Program-made: the position numbers and the translations under genes
Shown: one piece after another, positions 14,762 through 23,392 of the stretch
How positions within the stretch are numbered: position 1 is the first letter of the stretch
Layout of the letters: each line of letters opens with the position of its first letter
The notes under the pieces: model-generated
Databases searched by the model: none
Told to the model about the DNA's origin: nothing
Seen by the model: the letters and a program-made list of their open reading frames with translations, nothing else
Source: Spirochaetales bacterium
GTDB taxonomy: Bacteria > Spirochaetota > Spirochaetia > DSM-27196 > Salinispiraceae
Direction of reading: 5' to 3'
Assembly (NCBI GenBank): GCA_009991955.1
Contig: JAACWS010000011.1
Coordinates: forward strand, 1 to 64,000
DNA: 64,000 bases

Positions 14762-16474
14762 TTACTCCCCGTTTTTTTTCCCAAATATCGATCGAACAAA
14801 CCCTAAAAATCCTTTCGGCTTTGGTGTTTCCACGGCCGGGCTCGAATCTTTAGTTTTGGACTTTCCCTTTTCGATCGAGGCACGAGTTTCTTTTTGGGGA
14901 CCAGTGGTCTCTGTTGTCCTGGCCTTGGCGCGAGGCTTAGGATTCCGTTTTGCCGAAACCTCCGACTCTGTCCCTCGGTTTCCCTGGATATCGAAATCTT
15001 CCCCGTACTTCTTCTTATAGAACTCAATTCGTTCCTCGGGAGTCATCGATCGAGAACGCCCTTGAACTGCTGGCCGGGTGGTCGGTGTATTACGCGGCCG
15101 CGGGGCTGGCTTCGACCCAGTCCGAGCCGTTTCCGCAACCTTACGTGGTCGAGGTGGCCGTTCGGAACCAGCGGCTCCGGCTCCCGGCTCCCGCACTCTT
15201 CCCCGAGGGCCAGATCCAGCGGCTGGGCGGGAGCGGGAAGAATCTCTCGATCCACCCCGGCTATTCGGTCGACCAAAATCGCCTTGAGCATCGCGATCCA
15301 GATGAATTCGCCGACCCCGAGAGAGATCTTCGACCATGAGATCCTCGGTTATTTCCCCCACCGGAATCTTTGTCCCTATAAGATGTTCGATTGCCGACAG
15401 ACCGTATACGTACCGCTCATCCGCCAGGCTTATCGCCCGACCGCTCTTGCCCGCGCGGGCAGTTCGGCCGATTCTATGAACATAACCTTCCGAGTCTTCG
15501 GGGATATCGTAATTAATAACCATTTCGAGGTTATCGATATGGAGTCCTCGGGCGGCTACATCGGTAGCGACCAAATAGTGCAACTGACCATTCTTAAGGT
15601 TACCGATAATTTTCAGACGCTTACTTTGAGGCAAATCACCCATAATAAATTCACAAGCAAAGCCGTTGAGAGACAGACGTTTGCTTACTTCTTCAGCGGC
15701 GCGCTTCGTGTTCGTAAAAATAATCGCATTTTGGGGATCGTACTTTTTTAACAGTCCCAAAAGTACAGACATTTTTTCATCCCGAGCTACGTGGAAGAGG
15801 GTTTGCTCGATGGCTTCAACGGTGATGTGTTCTGGTTCGATTTCTACATTCACCGGTTCATTCATGTGTTCCCAGGCAATATTCATTACCCGTGTTCCCA
15901 AGGTTGCACTAAAGAGGAGAGTTCTTCGTTCTCGACGGGACTTCATTTTCCGCAAGATTGCCTGTAAATCGGGGTAGAATCCCATATCAAAGAGCCTATC
16001 AGCTTCATCAACGATGAGATAATCGATGGTCGAAAAATCAATTTTGCCCGAGGACTCAAAATCCATAAGTCGCCCGGGAGTTCCAATTATGAAATCGACG
16101 CCCTTTGAAAGTTCTTGCTCCTGTTCTTTATAGCCTACCCCGCCGTAAAACGCGGCGCTCCGGAAGGGGAGGTGCTTGCCTAACATTTTTGCTTCTTCGT
16201 AGATTTGAACTGCTAGCTCCCGGGTCGGAGCAATAATGAGGGCTCGAGCACCTTTAGAGGTGCTGCCGTTTTCCAAGGACTGGAGGGCGAGCTGAAAAAG
16301 GGGAAGAAGGAAGGCGGCGGTTTTCCCCGTACCGGTCTGACTTTGAACCGTTACGTCTTTTCCCTGGAGAACGAGCGAAATTGTCTGTTCTTGAACGGGA
16401 GTACAATCGGTAAATTCGGCTTCATCGATACCCCGTTGAAGGTCGGGGTGAAGGTTTAATTCTACAAACTTCAT
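14762..16474 (-). CDS. DEAD-box RNA helicase
   Basis: 570 residues. All core motifs are present: Q motif CTPVQEQT, I SQTGTGKT, Ia PTRELAVQI, GTPGR, II DEAD, III SAT, FTNTK, ATDVAARGLHID and VI HRIGRTARAG. The core ends near residue 375, then comes a tail of about 190 residues rich in Arg, Pro, Gly and Ser (RGGSRDSSRSRPAAGSGPRG) and ending with EERIEFYKKKYGEDF. Such tails bind RNA and localise helicases to ribosome or mRNA decay particles. The frame extends to an ATG at 16495, but that lies upstream of a promoter -10, so I use 16474. Confidence 0.88.
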   Translation of the reverse strand: MKFVELNLHPDLQRGIDEAEFTDCTPVQEQTISLVLQGKDVTVQSQTGTGKTAAFLLPLFQLALQSLENGSTSKGARALIIAPTRELAVQIYEEAKMLGKHLPFRSAAFYGGVGYKEQEQELSKGVDFIIGTPGRLMDFESSGKIDFSTIDYLIVDEADRLFDMGFYPDLQAILRKMKSRRERRTLLFSATLGTRVMNIAWEHMNEPVNVEIEPEHITVEAIEQTLFHVARDEKMSVLLGLLKKYDPQNAIIFTNTKRAAEEVSKRLSLNGFACEFIMGDLPQSKRLKIIGNLKNGQLHYLVATDVAARGLHIDNLEMVINYDIPEDSEGYVHRIGRTARAGKSGRAISLADERYVYGLSAIEHLIGTKIPVGEITEDLMVEDLSRGRRIHLDRDAQGDFGRPNSRGGSRDSSRSRPAAGSGPRGRVREPGAGAAGSERPPRPRKVAETARTGSKPAPRPRNTPTTRPAVQGRSRSMTPEERIEFYKKKYGEDFDIQGNRGTESEVSAKRNPKPRAKARTTETTGPQKETRASIEKGKSKTKDSSPAVETPKPKGFLGFVRSIFGKKNGE

Positions 16475-16483
16475 ATAAAACAA

Positions 16484-16512
16484 ACTATACTCCATGCGCT
16501 ATTTCATGCCAA
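16484..16512 (-). promoter_or_regulatory. DEAD-box helicase promoter (leaderless)
   Basis: Minus strand: TTGGCA (16512-16507), 17 bases, TATAGT (16489-16484), then 9 bases to the ATG at 16474. Start of transcription 7 bases after the -10 leaves a leader of 0-2 bases. No Shine-Dalgarno sequence. Confidence 0.55.
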
Positions 16513-16534
16513 TGGGTCGATTTCTGTCCAAGGC

Positions 16535-16563
16535 TCGACAAAAAACGAGCAAAAAAGTAGGCT
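16535..16563 (+). promoter_or_regulatory. Weak candidate promoter (leaderless)
   Basis: TCGACA (16535-16540), 17 bases, TAGGCT (16558-16563), then 7 bases to the ATG at 16571. The -10 matches the consensus poorly; it is listed because the spacing repeats the pattern of its neighbours. Confidence 0.3.
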
Positions 16564-16570
16564 CATAGGT

Positions 16571-17272
16571 ATGACAGGTTCGAAAATGTATAGGGGTCTT
16601 ATTACTCTCGGACTGATTTTATGCCTGCCCACCGTGGCATTTTTCCAAGAACCCCAGGGATTTCCTGGTTTATTCTCGGGCGAATTCGGCTCGGTTGTTG
16701 GTTGGCAGAGGGCACTGAGAGTACTCGAGACCGCAGTACAGGCCGCGGAAAACGAAGAGCCTCCCTACTATGTACCTTCGACGAGCGATTTTTCCATTCA
16801 TCCCCTTTATGACGTTAGTAGAGTCGAGAATATCCGGGTATCTATTCCTTTTTTGGACGACTGGTTAGTAGAAGTTGTTATCGAGGGGCAAGTTACTACT
16901 TCTCCCGGTCCCGTTGGGGTGCCAATTAATGTACCAAAGGTGTTTGCCCCTGCTATAGAAGAACGAAATGCAGCAACTCCGTTCCTCTTAGTCGATTCTT
17001 TTTCCGAAGGTTTCGCGGCCCTTGAGGCGGGCAGGATCTCTTCGCTCCTTGGGTCGTCGATCGATGCTATTGCTTATTTTCAGTCCCTCGAGGCGGGATC
17101 CCTTTCCTATCCCCCTACTACTCTCCGGCCAATTGAGGGTCCGGTAAAAATTCATCTTGGTGGATCGTCCGAGTCAGCATATCTGTTGGGCCTGGTGAAT
17201 ACCTTTCTTCGGGCGAACCCTTCGGACCCACTCATCGAATTTTCTTTACCCCAAGGTATTTCTTGGGAATAG
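16571..17272 (+). CDS. Exported protein of unknown function
   Basis: 233 residues. An N-terminal signal peptide (MYRGLITLGLILCLPTVAFFQ after a short start) should direct export across the inner membrane; there is no lipobox Cys and no later membrane segment. The mature part has several beta-type stretches and alternating hydrophobic residues but no domain I recognise. There are two possible starts, 16571 and the ATG five codons later; neither has a convincing ribosome binding site. It is followed by a perfect 9-base inverted repeat (17272-17293) and then an unrelated coiled-coil gene. Possibly restricted to spirochaetes; that is a guess. Confidence 0.65.
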   Translation: MTGSKMYRGLITLGLILCLPTVAFFQEPQGFPGLFSGEFGSVVGWQRALRVLETAVQAAENEEPPYYVPSTSDFSIHPLYDVSRVENIRVSIPFLDDWLVEVVIEGQVTTSPGPVGVPINVPKVFAPAIEERNAATPFLLVDSFSEGFAALEAGRISSLLGSSIDAIAYFQSLEAGSLSYPPTTLRPIEGPVKIHLGGSSESAYLLGLVNTFLRANPSDPLIEFSLPQGISWE

Positions 17273-17293
17273 GAAAGAAAATGATTTCTTTCC
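17272..17293. repeat. Perfect inverted repeat, GGAAAGAAA-ATGA-TTTCTTTCC
   Basis: Nine-base stem with four-base loop starting in the stop region of the preceding gene. There is no T run after it, so it is either a weak terminator or an operator for the gene at 17332. Confidence 0.5.
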
Positions 17294-17331
17294 ATGGTTT
17301 GGTTTCTTAAAAAAGTGATACACTCTAGGGT

Positions 17332-18474
17332 ATGAATCATAATCAACATATTGTAGCCCTCGAGAAAAGTTTGCTCACTCTCCAAGAAAAAGCCGAGAAA
17401 GAATATCAAAAAATAGGTTTGTTATGCCACGAACATCGACAAACTATCGGAGGCGAACTTTCGCTGCCGAAGACCGTCGAGAAAACATTTTTTGAAATTT
17501 TGTCGAAAGTTGAAGGGCACATTTTTACCCAAGAAAACAATCGCGAATTGCTGGTTCAAGTAAAGGAGACCTTGGAAAAACAAAAGAATCTCGGTATCCA
17601 AGTCTCAAACCGAGAAAAAGATATCCAAGGTCTTGAAGCAGAAAATGCTCTGGTCTATGGGCTAATCGGGGAAAATTGTTTTCAAAGTTACAGCAACAGC
17701 CCGGAAAAATATCAACACTACAGTGGATATTTCAAAGAGATAGTCGATCTTACTGACAAATTGTTAAAGACATCTGGGGGGCTGGAAGAAGAAACGGAAC
17801 AGATAAATCCTCTTCAAAAGTTCATTCGAAAGGGAATGGCCGTCGCAGATCAAATGAAGAAAAACGGCCTCCAAAAACGAGTACGTTCGGAATACGCGGT
17901 TTTAGGAAAAGAGCTCGTCAAGACCGATTACCTTAACGAGGCGAAAAACCCCCAACTCATCGAGGTTGCCTCACCGGTTCTACGAAATGTAGAAAAACAA
18001 CAAGAACTACGGGAAGAAATTGGAAATCTACAGGGAGAAATTCGCGAAATACTGACTTTTCTTGGAAGTATGAGGGAGCAAACAAAGTCTCAAAATAGTG
18101 AAAAGACTGTACAAAATCTTGAGATGCGCTTGGAATTCTCGGAAAAAGAAGCAACCCAGTCGTTGATATCCCTTGGAAAAGTGGCAATGGAGTCGGCAAA
18201 ACTGAAGAACGACCCCGAAATCGGCGCCTACTACAGCCAACTAAAAGAAATTGAGGAAGAAATTCAAGAAACTCGTACACTCATCGATAAACATAAGGGT
18301 GCTATAGAAGTAAAGGATATAACTCGTTCCCTTGCGGGTCTCGAAAAAGATGCAAATCATCTAGAACAGGTTATTCAGAGCAAGAAAAATGAACTAGAAA
18401 GAGTCAAGAAAGAAACCCTTCGACAACAGAAATTGCTTAGCGAAGCACAACTTAGGGCTGGAGACTTTATTTAG
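17332..18474 (+). CDS. Coiled-coil protein of unknown function
   Basis: 380 residues, almost entirely charged helix with heptad-like patterns (for example KETLEKQKNLGIQVSNREKDIQGLEAENAL, and the final third). No signal peptide, membrane segment or enzymatic motif is present, so it is cytoplasmic and structural or a scaffold. It starts at ATG 17332; TAGGG lies one base upstream and is too near for a ribosome binding site, while TACACT (17319-17324) could be a -10 for a leaderless message. It ends 11 bases before the rarA fusion gene, with which it is probably co-transcribed. I do not recognise a family. Confidence 0.65.
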   Translation: MNHNQHIVALEKSLLTLQEKAEKEYQKIGLLCHEHRQTIGGELSLPKTVEKTFFEILSKVEGHIFTQENNRELLVQVKETLEKQKNLGIQVSNREKDIQGLEAENALVYGLIGENCFQSYSNSPEKYQHYSGYFKEIVDLTDKLLKTSGGLEEETEQINPLQKFIRKGMAVADQMKKNGLQKRVRSEYAVLGKELVKTDYLNEAKNPQLIEVASPVLRNVEKQQELREEIGNLQGEIREILTFLGSMREQTKSQNSEKTVQNLEMRLEFSEKEATQSLISLGKVAMESAKLKNDPEIGAYYSQLKEIEEEIQETRTLIDKHKGAIEVKDITRSLAGLEKDANHLEQVIQSKKNELERVKKETLRQQKLLSEAQLRAGDFI

Positions 18475-18485
18475 GTATTCTCGGC

Positions 18486-20708
18486 GTGACAAAAAACGGA
18501 GACCCAAGCCTTTTCAATCAGGCACCACCCCCGGAGGGACACGAACCCCTTGCCAGTAGAATGCGCCCTCGCAACCTCAAGGAATACGTAGGGCAGTCCC
18601 ATATTTTAGGGGCCGGTAAGCTCCTGCGACGAGCGATCGAGGCCGATCAATTAGGCAGCATTCTTCTTTCTGGTCCTCCTGGGACGGGGAAAACGACCCT
18701 CGCCCGGGTAATAGCAAATACAACTCAAGCCTACTTTGTTTCTTTGAACGCAGTTTTGGCGGGAGTCAGCGAAATTCGCACGGCAATAACCCAAGCCCAG
18801 GAACGCAAAAGTCTCCACGGTAGAAAGACCATTCTTTTTGTAGATGAGGTTCACCGGTGGAATAAGAGTCAACAGGATGCCTTACTTCCGTGGGTAGAAA
18901 ATGGAACTATTGTCCTGGTCGGGGCAACCACAGAAAACCCATTCTTCGAAGTGAATCGGGCTCTGGTGTCTCGGTCTCGAATTTTTCAGCTTAAACCCCT
19001 CGAAAGCGAAGATCTTCGGGTCATTGCCCATCAAGCGCTAAAGGATCCTCACCGGGGATTCGGAAATCTGGTTATCGAACTTGATCCCGATGCCCTGGAA
19101 CATCTGATACATAGTGCGGACGGCGATGCTCGAAGTCTTCTGAATGCTCTCGAGTTGGCGGTACTTACCACCGAACCGGATACCCAGAAGGGAAAAATCC
19201 ACATTCGGCTCGAAGAGGCTGAGCAGAGCATTCAGCAGAAAGCAGTGCTGTACGACAAGGATGGAGACTACCACTTCGACACCATAAGCGCTTTCATAAA
19301 AAGTCTTCGAGGAAGCGATCCCGATGCTGCCCTTTTTTGGATGGCTCGAATGATTCGAGCGGGAGAATCTCCCCGGTTTCTCTTTCGTCGCATGCTCGTT
19401 TCGGCTTCCGAAGACGTAGGCCTGGCCGACCCGGCGGCCCTCGGGATCGTTGAGGCAGCCGCGGCGGCCTTCGAGCGGGTAGGAATGCCTGAGGGTCAGT
19501 TCTTTTTAGCCCATGCAGCCCTCTATTTGTGTTCGGCCCCAAAGAGCAACTCAGTATTGGGGTACTTCGACGCCCTGGCAGCCCAGGACCTTTCTGAGGA
19601 TCCAGAAGTTCCTAATCACCTTCGAGACCCAAGCAGAGACAAACATGGCTTTGGCCATGGAGAAGGGTACAAGTACCCCCACGCCTTCGAAGAGCACTGG
19701 GTGGCCCAGGATTATCTTCCGCAAAGCTTTCGGGGCAAGGTATTCTATCAACCCGGTTCCCTCGGATGGGAAGCAAGGGTCGCCCAGCAGATAGCTCAGC
19801 GAAGAGAAATACTCCTGTCCCTTCCCCCAAAGGAGAATTCTCGAGGCGAAAATCTCAGTTTTGGACCCGCTCCTCGAGGTTTAGATCAGTGGATTTCCCG
19901 CACCGAAGAACTCCACCCCGACACCTTACTCTCCTTACGAGAAAGGCTTTTCGACCGATTACAAGTAGCCAGGGCGGATCGTGTCTTGGTCTTGGGTGAC
20001 GAGGGGCTCATCCTCCTTTGGGAAGCCTTACGTTCCTGCCCCGAAGGACTGGTGGCGGGAGTCTTTCCAAGCCCCAGGATGCGTAAAACAGCCGAGGATC
20101 ACGGTAGTTTTTTTGAACTACTCTCCCGTCCACTTCTAGCCCCATCGTTTTCTGAGCTGGCGCCCCTATTGGCCGAGGGAGCTCTCTTTGACCGGGTAAT
20201 TGGAAGAAACCTGCATTCGTTGATTCCCCCGGATCTGGAAATGTATATGAGCCAGACTTGTACCTGGGCTAGTATCGATATCGATCTCGGGGGGTCGCAA
20301 AAAATGAGCGATCTTCTCGAAGCTCACCTCTCGGCTCCAGGCTCTTCTGTCGAATCCTATTCCAAAGCCTTCGAACTAGTGCATAGGGTAGAAGAGCAGA
20401 CAAACTTCGGCTCTGAGCCCTACCCCCCGGGGTGGACGATTGAATCAACTTTTTCGACCCAGTTCACCCGGGAAATTCGAATTGCCCCAAAGGATATCGA
20501 TCGGTGGATTCCTCGAGAGATAGTCCCCAACCCCTCTCCTTTCGCCCAAGGAATATCTACACTGCCCGTCTTGGATGCTCAATTTTTGAGGGATTTCTTT
20601 TCCAAGAACTTGCTGGGTAGACAGGTACAGTGGAAGATAGGGTATGTAGTACGGGTTGGAAGTTTTTTACCAAGCCGGCATCTTGACACAAAAACACATT
20701 TGGTTTAA
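18486..20708 (+). CDS. rarA: RarA/MgsA AAA+ ATPase fused to a C-terminal methyltransferase-like domain
   Basis: 740 residues. The first about 430 are RarA (replication-associated recombination protein A): FNQAPPPEGHEPLASRMRPRNLKEYVGQSHILG, Walker A GPPGTGKTT (63-71), Walker B LFVDEVHRWN, ATTENPFFEVNRALVSRS, and the YKYPHAFEEHWVAQDYLP segment. RarA acts at stalled replication forks. Normal members stop near 440; here about 290 more residues follow, including RVLVLGDEGLILLWEALRSCPEGLVAG, which resembles the glycine-rich first strand of a SAM-dependent methyltransferase. Similar fusions are known in cyanobacteria and some spirochaetes. The start is GTG at 18486 with no clear Shine-Dalgarno sequence, so coupling to the upstream gene is likely. 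Confidence 0.85.
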   Translation: MTKNGDPSLFNQAPPPEGHEPLASRMRPRNLKEYVGQSHILGAGKLLRRAIEADQLGSILLSGPPGTGKTTLARVIANTTQAYFVSLNAVLAGVSEIRTAITQAQERKSLHGRKTILFVDEVHRWNKSQQDALLPWVENGTIVLVGATTENPFFEVNRALVSRSRIFQLKPLESEDLRVIAHQALKDPHRGFGNLVIELDPDALEHLIHSADGDARSLLNALELAVLTTEPDTQKGKIHIRLEEAEQSIQQKAVLYDKDGDYHFDTISAFIKSLRGSDPDAALFWMARMIRAGESPRFLFRRMLVSASEDVGLADPAALGIVEAAAAAFERVGMPEGQFFLAHAALYLCSAPKSNSVLGYFDALAAQDLSEDPEVPNHLRDPSRDKHGFGHGEGYKYPHAFEEHWVAQDYLPQSFRGKVFYQPGSLGWEARVAQQIAQRREILLSLPPKENSRGENLSFGPAPRGLDQWISRTEELHPDTLLSLRERLFDRLQVARADRVLVLGDEGLILLWEALRSCPEGLVAGVFPSPRMRKTAEDHGSFFELLSRPLLAPSFSELAPLLAEGALFDRVIGRNLHSLIPPDLEMYMSQTCTWASIDIDLGGSQKMSDLLEAHLSAPGSSVESYSKAFELVHRVEEQTNFGSEPYPPGWTIESTFSTQFTREIRIAPKDIDRWIPREIVPNPSPFAQGISTLPVLDAQFLRDFFSKNLLGRQVQWKIGYVVRVGSFLPSRHLDTKTHLV

Positions 20709-20711
20709 AAG
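20683..20711 (+). promoter_or_regulatory. Promoter of the His-Arg-Lys tRNA genes
   Basis: Perfect TTGACA (20683-20688), 17 bases, TAAAAG (20706-20711). It lies across the stop codon of the rarA gene and would start about 7 bases before tRNA-His. Confidence 0.55.
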
Positions 20712-20724
20712 TCTGGACTTACAC

Positions 20725-20797
20725 GGTGGCTGTAGTTCAATGGTAGAGCCCCAGATTGTGGTTCTGGTTGTTGCGGGTTCGAGTCCCGTCAGTCACC
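20725..20797 (+). tRNA. tRNA-His (GTG)
   Basis: Cloverleaf with anticodon GTG in loop TTGTGGT. It carries an encoded extra 5' G (G-1) opposite C73, the identity element of tRNA-His. T arm GCGGG-TTCGAGT-CCCGT. CCA is not fully encoded. Confidence 0.95.
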
Positions 20798-20804
20798 CAA
20801 TAAT

Positions 20805-20878
20805 GCGTCCGTAGCTCAGCTGGATAGAGTGCCGGACTTCGAATCCGAAGGTCGCAGGTTCGAGTCCTGCCGGGCGCG
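20805..20878 (+). tRNA. tRNA-Arg (TCG)
   Basis: Acceptor GCGTCCG pairs with CGGGCGC, anticodon loop CTTCGAA gives TCG, T arm GCAGG-TTCGAGT-CCTGC, discriminator G. Seven bases after tRNA-His, same transcript. Confidence 0.95.
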
Positions 20879-20885
20879 TAATCCA

Positions 20886-20958
20886 GGGCCGTTAGCTCAG
20901 CTGGTAGAGCAGCAGACTCTTAATCTGCGGGTCGAAGGTTCGAACCCTTCACGGCTCA
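20886..20958 (+). tRNA. tRNA-Lys (CTT)
   Basis: Acceptor GGGCCGT pairs with ACGGCTC, anticodon loop CTCTTAA gives CTT, standard T arm with TTCGAAC. Downstream CGTCAA can pair with the TTGACG at 20999, a possible processing or weak stop structure. Confidence 0.95.
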
Positions 20959-20998
20959 AATCCTGTCGTCAACCCTTCTTTTCAAAAAGAGTAGACAA

Positions 20999-21027
20999 TT
21001 GACGGGAACAAAAAAAACCGGTAGTAT
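20999..21027 (+). promoter_or_regulatory. Promoter of the Leu-Gly tRNA genes
   Basis: TTGACG (20999-21004), 17 bases, TAGTAT (21022-21027); start about 7 bases before tRNA-Leu. Confidence 0.65.
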
Positions 21028-21040
21028 CTCGCCTTAGCTG

Positions 21041-21122
21041 GCGAGAGTGGTGAAATTGGTAGACACGCTAGACTTAGGATCTAGTGCCTTCGGGTTTAAG
21101 GGTTCGAGTCCCTTCTCTCGCA
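21041..21122 (+). tRNA. tRNA-Leu (TAG)
   Basis: Class II tRNA of 82 bases with a long variable arm (TGCCTTCGGGTTTA region). Acceptor GCGAGAG pairs with CTCTCGC, anticodon loop CTTAGGA gives TAG, discriminator A as expected for Leu. Confidence 0.95.
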
Positions 21123-21164
21123 GGAAGCCAGCCGGTCCGATTCTCGATCGGTCATGAAAGATTT

Positions 21165-21237
<73 letters not shown>

Positions 21238-21241
21238 TCGA

Positions 21242-21275
21242 AAAGCGATCTGGACTCTCCGGATCGCTTTTTTTT
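21242..21275 (+). terminator. Terminator of the tRNA transcript
   Basis: AAAGCGATC (21242-21250) pairs perfectly with GATCGCTTT (21262-21270) and runs into eight T. Confidence 0.85.
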
Positions 21276-21355
21276 ACTTCGTTGCTCTTTTAGAGCGACC
21301 TACCGAAGACAGTGGCTTCAACAGAACCTTAGAAACAGAACAAGGAAGAACAACG

Positions 21356-22690
21356 ATGATCAAAGAAAAGACTATTACTCCCCTGGAGAACTCAGCCGTC
21401 AAGTTGGAAGTAACGATCGAGCAGACAGCAGCAGAAAAGGAATATCAAGCCCTCCTTACAGACTACTCAAAGAAGGCCCATCTCAAGGGTTTTCGACCAG
21501 GTAAAGCACCGATCAAGGTCTTAGAGACCAAGTTTGGCGAGAGTATGCGGATGGAAACGGCTCAGAAAATTATCGAAGATACCTTAAAGGTACTTTTCGA
21601 GCAAATTGAAGAAAAGCCCCTCGGTTACGCTACACCTTCTTTGGAAGGAGAATTAGTTTTTGATCCAAAAAGAGATTTTACCTTCGCTGTTTCCTATGAT
21701 GTATTCCCCACCTTTGAGGTGAAGGACACCTCAGGAATAGCTATTGAAGAACCCCAGGTATCTATCGAAAAAGAAGATCTATCGAGAGAACTCGAAGCCC
21801 TCCGGGAACAAAACGCCTTAGTGGTCGAAAAGAGCGATGGGGTCGTAGAAAAAAATACCATCGTCACGGTCAACTACGCGGAACTGGATGAAAAGGGGGT
21901 CGTAATCGATGGTACCAATAGGGAAGATTACACCTTCACCGTGGGTTCGGGTTATACAATCTACAAGTTCGATGAAGATATCGTGGGAATGAAAGTTGGG
22001 GACGAAAAGACGTTCACCAAAGATATCGAAGGCGAAGAAGCCAAAACCGTCACCCTTAAGGTATCCGTAACCAAGATTAAGGTTCGAGAACTCCCCGACC
22101 TCGATGATGAACTAGCCCAAGATATAGACGACGCGTACAAAACCCTTGAAGATCTCAAGAAAAGCATCCAGACACGGCTTGAGGAATCGGCAAAGAGTCA
22201 GGTCCGACAAAAAAACATTGCCACTCTCCTCGATGGGCTAGTAGAAAAAAATCCCTTAACCGTACCCGAGTCGATGGTCCATGCGGAGCTCCACTCCAAT
22301 TGGAATAACTTCCTTCGACAGTTTGGAGGAAACGAGTCGATGGTGCACCAACTGCTCCAGGCTCAGGGTTCAAGCCAGGCCCAGCTCTTTGACGAGTGGA
22401 AGCCCGATGCCCAAAAGCGCCTGAAAGGGCAGCTCATACTACAAAAGCTCATCGAAAAAGCAAACATAGAAGTAACCGACGAAGAGGTAGACGCCGAAAT
22501 CAAGACCCAGGCCGCGGGCTCGAACATGGGCGAAAAAGAGACCCGGGAATACTTTGAGAAAAATGGTCTGCTCGACTACGTAAGAAACGATATCAAAGAA
22601 CGAAAAATGTACGATCTTCTCTTTGAGAAGAACCCCCCCAAGAAAGGACCCAAGGTGAAATATCTGGACCTTATGGAACGAAAGAGTTAA
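21356..22690 (+). CDS. tig: Trigger factor
   Basis: 444-residue ribosome-bound chaperone and peptidyl-prolyl isomerase. The N-terminal ribosome-binding domain contains the family loop GFRPGKAP; the middle FKBP-like domain starts near residue 155 (NTIVTVNYAELDEKGVVIDGTNREDYTFTVGSG); the C-terminal arms follow, ending in a basic KKGPKVKYLDLMERKS. The frame extends back to 21179, but that runs through tRNA-Gly and its terminator, and AAGGAAGA lies just before the ATG at 21356. First gene of the tig-clpP-clpX-lon group, a common arrangement for nascent-chain folding and degradation. Confidence 0.95.
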   Translation: MIKEKTITPLENSAVKLEVTIEQTAAEKEYQALLTDYSKKAHLKGFRPGKAPIKVLETKFGESMRMETAQKIIEDTLKVLFEQIEEKPLGYATPSLEGELVFDPKRDFTFAVSYDVFPTFEVKDTSGIAIEEPQVSIEKEDLSRELEALREQNALVVEKSDGVVEKNTIVTVNYAELDEKGVVIDGTNREDYTFTVGSGYTIYKFDEDIVGMKVGDEKTFTKDIEGEEAKTVTLKVSVTKIKVRELPDLDDELAQDIDDAYKTLEDLKKSIQTRLEESAKSQVRQKNIATLLDGLVEKNPLTVPESMVHAELHSNWNNFLRQFGGNESMVHQLLQAQGSSQAQLFDEWKPDAQKRLKGQLILQKLIEKANIEVTDEEVDAEIKTQAAGSNMGEKETREYFEKNGLLDYVRNDIKERKMYDLLFEKNPPKKGPKVKYLDLMERKS

Positions 22691-22699
22691 CTTTTATCA

Positions 22700-22727
22700 A
22701 GCCCTTCATCCTGGAGGGCTGTTTCTT
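22700..22727 (+). terminator. Weak hairpin after tig
   Basis: AGCCCT (22700-22705) pairs with AGGGCT (22715-22720), followed by GTTTCTT. It could reduce read-through into clpP or protect the tig 3' end. Confidence 0.4.
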
Positions 22728-22777
22728 AGGAATCCATCCCAGAAACACCCTTATTTTTGACCGAAGAGGAAGAATGA

Positions 22778-23392
22778 ATGCACCCCCAAAATAGTAATTT
22801 AGTACCGATCGTTGTGGAGCAAACAGGCATTGGCGAACGCTCTTACGATATTTTTTCCCGGCTCCTCAAAGATCGCATTATTTTCTTGGATGGCGAAATT
22901 CATGATTTGAATGCCGATTTGATTGTGGCCCAACTCCTTTTTTGCGAATCCGTGGATCCGGAAAAGGATATTAGCCTTTACATTAACTCTCCCGGAGGAT
23001 CGGTGACTGCGGGCTTAGCGGTTTATGACACTATTCAATATATCCGTCCCGATGTACAAACGATCTGTATAGGACAAGCAGCAAGTATGGCGGCAGTTCT
23101 CTTGGCCGGTGGAGCTTCGGGAAAACGATTTATTTTGCCCTCTTCTCGGGTATTGATTCATCAACCCTGGGGAGGAGCCCAAGGCCAGGCAACCGATATC
23201 GGCATTCAGGCGAAAGAAATTGTACGCCTCAAGAAACTTCTCATCTCCATTATCGCAAAGCATACCGGCAAGACCGAAGAAGTAATTTCAAAGGACCTAG
23301 AACGGGACTATTTCATGGATTCCCAGGAAAGTGTACAGTACGGTATCGTAGACAAAATATTAGTGAGGGAGCCGAATGAGCAGAAGAGGTGA
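22778..23392 (+). CDS. clpP: ATP-dependent Clp protease proteolytic subunit
   Basis: 204 residues, full length. Catalytic triad is S103 (GQAASMAA), H128 (LIHQPWGG) and D177 (ERDYFM); SPGGSVTAG forms the oxyanion region. It forms the tetradecameric barrel that degrades proteins unfolded by ClpX. GAGGAAGA precedes the ATG by a few bases. Its last 17 bases overlap the start of clpX, giving tight co-expression. Confidence 0.97.
   Translation: MHPQNSNLVPIVVEQTGIGERSYDIFSRLLKDRIIFLDGEIHDLNADLIVAQLLFCESVDPEKDISLYINSPGGSVTAGLAVYDTIQYIRPDVQTICIGQAASMAAVLLAGGASGKRFILPSSRVLIHQPWGGAQGQATDIGIQAKEIVRLKKLLISIIAKHTGKTEEVISKDLERDYFMDSQESVQYGIVDKILVREPNEQKR

Noticed and set aside
14894-15751. 285-residue plus-strand open frame
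   Set aside because: Antisense to the DEAD-box helicase; caused by its GC-rich Arg/Pro/Gly codons. No ribosome binding site or recognisable domain.
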